Positions 13,291-15,187 of a stretch of 15,187 bases of DNA are shown one piece after another. The position numbers and the translations under genes are program-made. The stretch comes from Pseudomonadota bacterium. GTDB taxonomy: Bacteria > Pseudomonadota > Gammaproteobacteria > Xanthomonadales > Xanthomonadaceae. The notes below the pieces were generated by a model. The model worked only from the letters and a program-made list of their open reading frames with translations, was not told where the DNA came from and did not search any database. The DNA lies in NCBI GenBank assembly GCA_025355485.1, contig JANXZP010000198.1, positions 1-15,187 on the forward strand, given 5' to 3'. Positions within the stretch are counted from its first letter, which is position 1. Each line of letters starts with the position of its first letter.

Positions 13291-14490
13291 TCAGCGGTGC
13301 TTGCGCTCGCGAAGCGTCCACTCGACGTAGCCGATCGCTTCGTACGCATTGACGACGTCGAAGACTTCGGTCAGGTCGCATCCGCTCACTCGTGCGATTT
13401 CCTCCAGCCGCCGCGCTGTGAGCATCGCCGAGCCGATCCTGGATGCAGCCTGGAACTCCGGCACCAGCCCCATCAGGCGCTTGGTGACGCGGTAGCGTCC
13501 GCCCGGATCCAGGTGCGGCGCGAGCCGGCCGCCCGAATTGAGGTAGCGATCCAGCCAGAACAGGTGCGCATACGGTTGCGCATGTACGTGTTCGCGCACC
13601 GATTGCATCGCGCTGTTGGTCATCATTTCCCACGCGCCCATCCGCAGTGGTAGCCGGCAATACAGCGACAGCCCCGCCAACCTGCCCAAGCTGTGGAACA
13701 CCTGCTCCTTCGGATCCACCACCAGCGCGGGCGCATCGGGCAGCACGATCCGTGCGGAGCCGCCAAGCAGCGTGCCGGACAGGTACTCGCGCAGCGGATA
13801 TTCGGTATCGCTCTGGATCTGCGCCGCCTCGTCGCGCCGGTACGCCGGATCGATGTTCGCTGCGAGCGTGTTTTCGCGCAGTGCCTGATTCCCGTAGATG
13901 TCCGCGCGGGCCTTGCTGCGCTTGGTGTTGTCGCCGGTGAATTCCACCGCCACTTCGGTGTCCAGGCTCTCGGGCAGCAGGAACTTCGGCTGGTCGGCTG
14001 CCGGATCGCGCTTGAACATCGCCTCGAACGCGTCGAGTTCGTCGGTACTCATCTCCCGTGCGAGTGCGCTGGGCGGAACGATCGGCAGATCATCCGGCTC
14101 CTCGTCGTATTCACCCAGGTCGACCTCGAAAAAATCCGCGTCCTGGCTGAGGATCGCCATCGGCGCAATGCCCTTCGTGCCAATGCTGTTGAGCAAGGCC
14201 ACGAAGTCTTCGCGGCGTAGCGGTTTGCGCAGGAACCGGCCTTCGGGCATGGCGGCATCGTGTTCGATCAACTGCGCGCAGGCGACTCCGCGCTGCAACG
14301 TACGCCGGTGCGCGGCCGCGCCAATCAGGCTGGCGATATCCACGACCACGATGTCGGCCTTGTCTTCCGCGCCCCAGCTCCAGGCATCCTTGAGCTGCAC
14401 GGCTGCCGTGCGCAGCAACAGGCGCAGGTGCGCCAAGTCCTCGTCGCTGGCACCGATGCAGTCGATGATCCGGTTGCGTGACATCCCCAT
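13291..14490 (-). CDS. Hypothetical protein with degenerate receiver-like N-terminus
   Basis: I do not recognise a named family. The 399-aa protein begins with RIIDCIGASDEDLAHLRLLL, then DKADIVVVDIAS, and FLRKPLRREDFVALLNSIG near residue 85-105. This is the order of a response-regulator receiver fold (strand with Asp, then Lys-Pro), but without a clear full acidic pocket. The middle (about 120-215) is acidic and low in hydrophobic residues. The last 60 residues (ARRLEEIARVSGCDLTEVFDVVNAYEAIGYVEW) look like a small winged-helix. It may be a signalling or stress-response protein of the xanthomonad lineage; this is a recollection of similar proteins, not a match. ATG 14490 has AAGG upstream; ATG 14484 is possible. 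Confidence 0.7.
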   Translation of the reverse strand: MGMSRNRIIDCIGASDEDLAHLRLLLRTAAVQLKDAWSWGAEDKADIVVVDIASLIGAAAHRRTLQRGVACAQLIEHDAAMPEGRFLRKPLRREDFVALLNSIGTKGIAPMAILSQDADFFEVDLGEYDEEPDDLPIVPPSALAREMSTDELDAFEAMFKRDPAADQPKFLLPESLDTEVAVEFTGDNTKRSKARADIYGNQALRENTLAANIDPAYRRDEAAQIQSDTEYPLREYLSGTLLGGSARIVLPDAPALVVDPKEQVFHSLGRLAGLSLYCRLPLRMGAWEMMTNSAMQSVREHVHAQPYAHLFWLDRYLNSGGRLAPHLDPGGRYRVTKRLMGLVPEFQAASRIGSAMLTARRLEEIARVSGCDLTEVFDVVNAYEAIGYVEWTLRERKHR

Positions 14491-14607
14491 TGCCGCCTTG
14501 CTGACACCATTCCCACGCTAGGATAGTCCAGCCCGGCTGGCCCGCACAGGGCCATGTGCTCCCGCAGCATTCGCGGCGCCCGCCTCGACGAACCCATTCA
14601 GGCATCC

Positions 14608-15187
14608 ATGACCAAGCAGTACGACCGCCGCTATTTCGACCACTGGTATCGCGATGGCGATGCCAGTATCGGGCGTGGCGTGCTCCTGCGCCGCAAGGTC
14701 GCGCTGGCGGTGGCGATGGCCGAGCACTACCTCGGTCGCCCGTTGCGCACTGTGCTGGATGTCGGCTGTGGCGAGGGCGCATGGCGCGCGCCGTTGCTGA
14801 AGCTGCGTCCGAAGCTGGACTACATGGGCGTGGATGCCAGCGAGTACGCCGTCGCGCGTCATGGTGCGGCGCGCAACCTGCGACTGGCGCGTTTCGGCCA
14901 GCTCGGGCAATTGCGCTTCGGGCCACCGGTGGACCTGCTGGTTTGCGCCGATGTGCTGCATTACCTGCCGACCGCGGAAGTGCGGCGCGGGCTGGCGGGT
15001 TTCGCCGAGCTGTGCGATGGCTTCGCCTTCATCGAGGTGTTCTGTACCGGCGATGCGATCGAGGGCGACACCCATGGTTTCGTACCGCGCAGCGCCGCGT
15101 TCTATCGCAAGGCGATCGCGGAGGCAGGCTTCACCGCCTGCGGATCGCATGGTTACCTGGCCCGCGCGCACGCCGCCGACGCGGTCG
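14608..15187 (+). CDS. Class I SAM-dependent methyltransferase (3' truncated by window)
   Basis: The reading frame is open to the window end (193 codons visible). It shows a seven-strand methyltransferase fold: motif I VLDVGCGEGAWRAPLL (about residues 48-63), the acidic motif II YMGVDASEYAV, then LLVCADVLHYLP and FAFIEVF. The N-terminus, TKQYDRRYFDHWYRDG, is typical of small-molecule methyltransferases of the Methyltransf_11/25 groups. The C-terminal end lies outside the window. The start ATG 14608 has only a weak AGG upstream. It is divergent from the receiver-like gene with a 117-bp gap. The substrate cannot be inferred. Confidence 0.8.
   Translation, partial: MTKQYDRRYFDHWYRDGDASIGRGVLLRRKVALAVAMAEHYLGRPLRTVLDVGCGEGAWRAPLLKLRPKLDYMGVDASEYAVARHGAARNLRLARFGQLGQLRFGPPVDLLVCADVLHYLPTAEVRRGLAGFAELCDGFAFIEVFCTGDAIEGDTHGFVPRSAAFYRKAIAEAGFTACGSHGYLARAHAADAV

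Noticed and set aside
14498..14527. Promoter-like TTGCTG with TAGGAT or GATAGT upstream of the last methyltransferase
   Set aside because: Both hexamers are poor and the spacing is 15 or 18 bp; not distinguishable from chance.
1..15187. CRISPR arrays, tRNA/rRNA genes, insertion sequences
   Set aside because: No regularly spaced repeats, transposase-like frames, terminal inverted repeats or tRNA-like segments were seen by eye.

Overview
The window is a high-GC, densely coded bacterial segment. The gene content (RhlE-type helicase, DODA-type dioxygenase, AtaL-like SRPBCC protein, and a 399-aa receiver-like protein that resembles ones I associate with xanthomonads) suggests a gammaproteobacterium of the Lysobacteraceae/Xanthomonadaceae type. 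That placement is inference from protein style, not from a marker gene.

Layout. Positions 1-751 are the 3' end of a DEAD-box RNA helicase, closed by a good intrinsic terminator (819-853). Positions 916-9356 form a lasso-peptide-type RiPP cluster. On the + strand come an asparagine-synthetase-like macrolactam synthetase, a precursor, a PRMT-like methyltransferase fused to a PqqD-like domain, an HPr-kinase-like kinase, a small PqqD/RRE protein and a nucleotidyltransferase. A - strand pair follows (B1 leader-binding PqqD protein and B2 transglutaminase-like leader peptidase), then a + strand ABC exporter. Positions 9389-10677 (- strand) hold a PadR-type regulator translationally coupled to a HAAS-like membrane protein, with a 19-bp near-palindrome upstream. 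The remainder is ordinary: a quinone-oxidoreductase-like MDR enzyme, a DODA-type dioxygenase coupled to an AtaL-like protein, the 399-aa receiver-like protein on the - strand, and the start of a SAM methyltransferase cut by the window end.

The exciting part is the precursor (2890-3312). Residues 1-41 are a lasso leader with an exact YxxPxLxxxGxxxxxTx match. It is followed by a core starting at Gly42 with Asp at core position 8, the standard spacing for a Gly1-Asp8 macrolactam. The protein does not stop there: from Ser61 it continues into a short peptidase-S74 / intramolecular-chaperone-like domain that begins SDRATK, with the Ser and Lys five residues apart as in the self-cleaving dyad of phage endosialidases and MYRF. 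Self-cleavage before Ser61 would leave a 19-residue core, a typical lasso length.

Proposed pathway (inference): a PqqD protein binds the leader, B2 cuts after Met41, the synthetase closes Gly1 onto Asp8, and the S74-like follower helps folding and then cuts itself off to create the C-terminus. The methyltransferase, kinase and nucleotidyltransferase decorate the product and the ABC protein exports it. I know of no characterised lasso peptide with a self-cleaving S74 follower.
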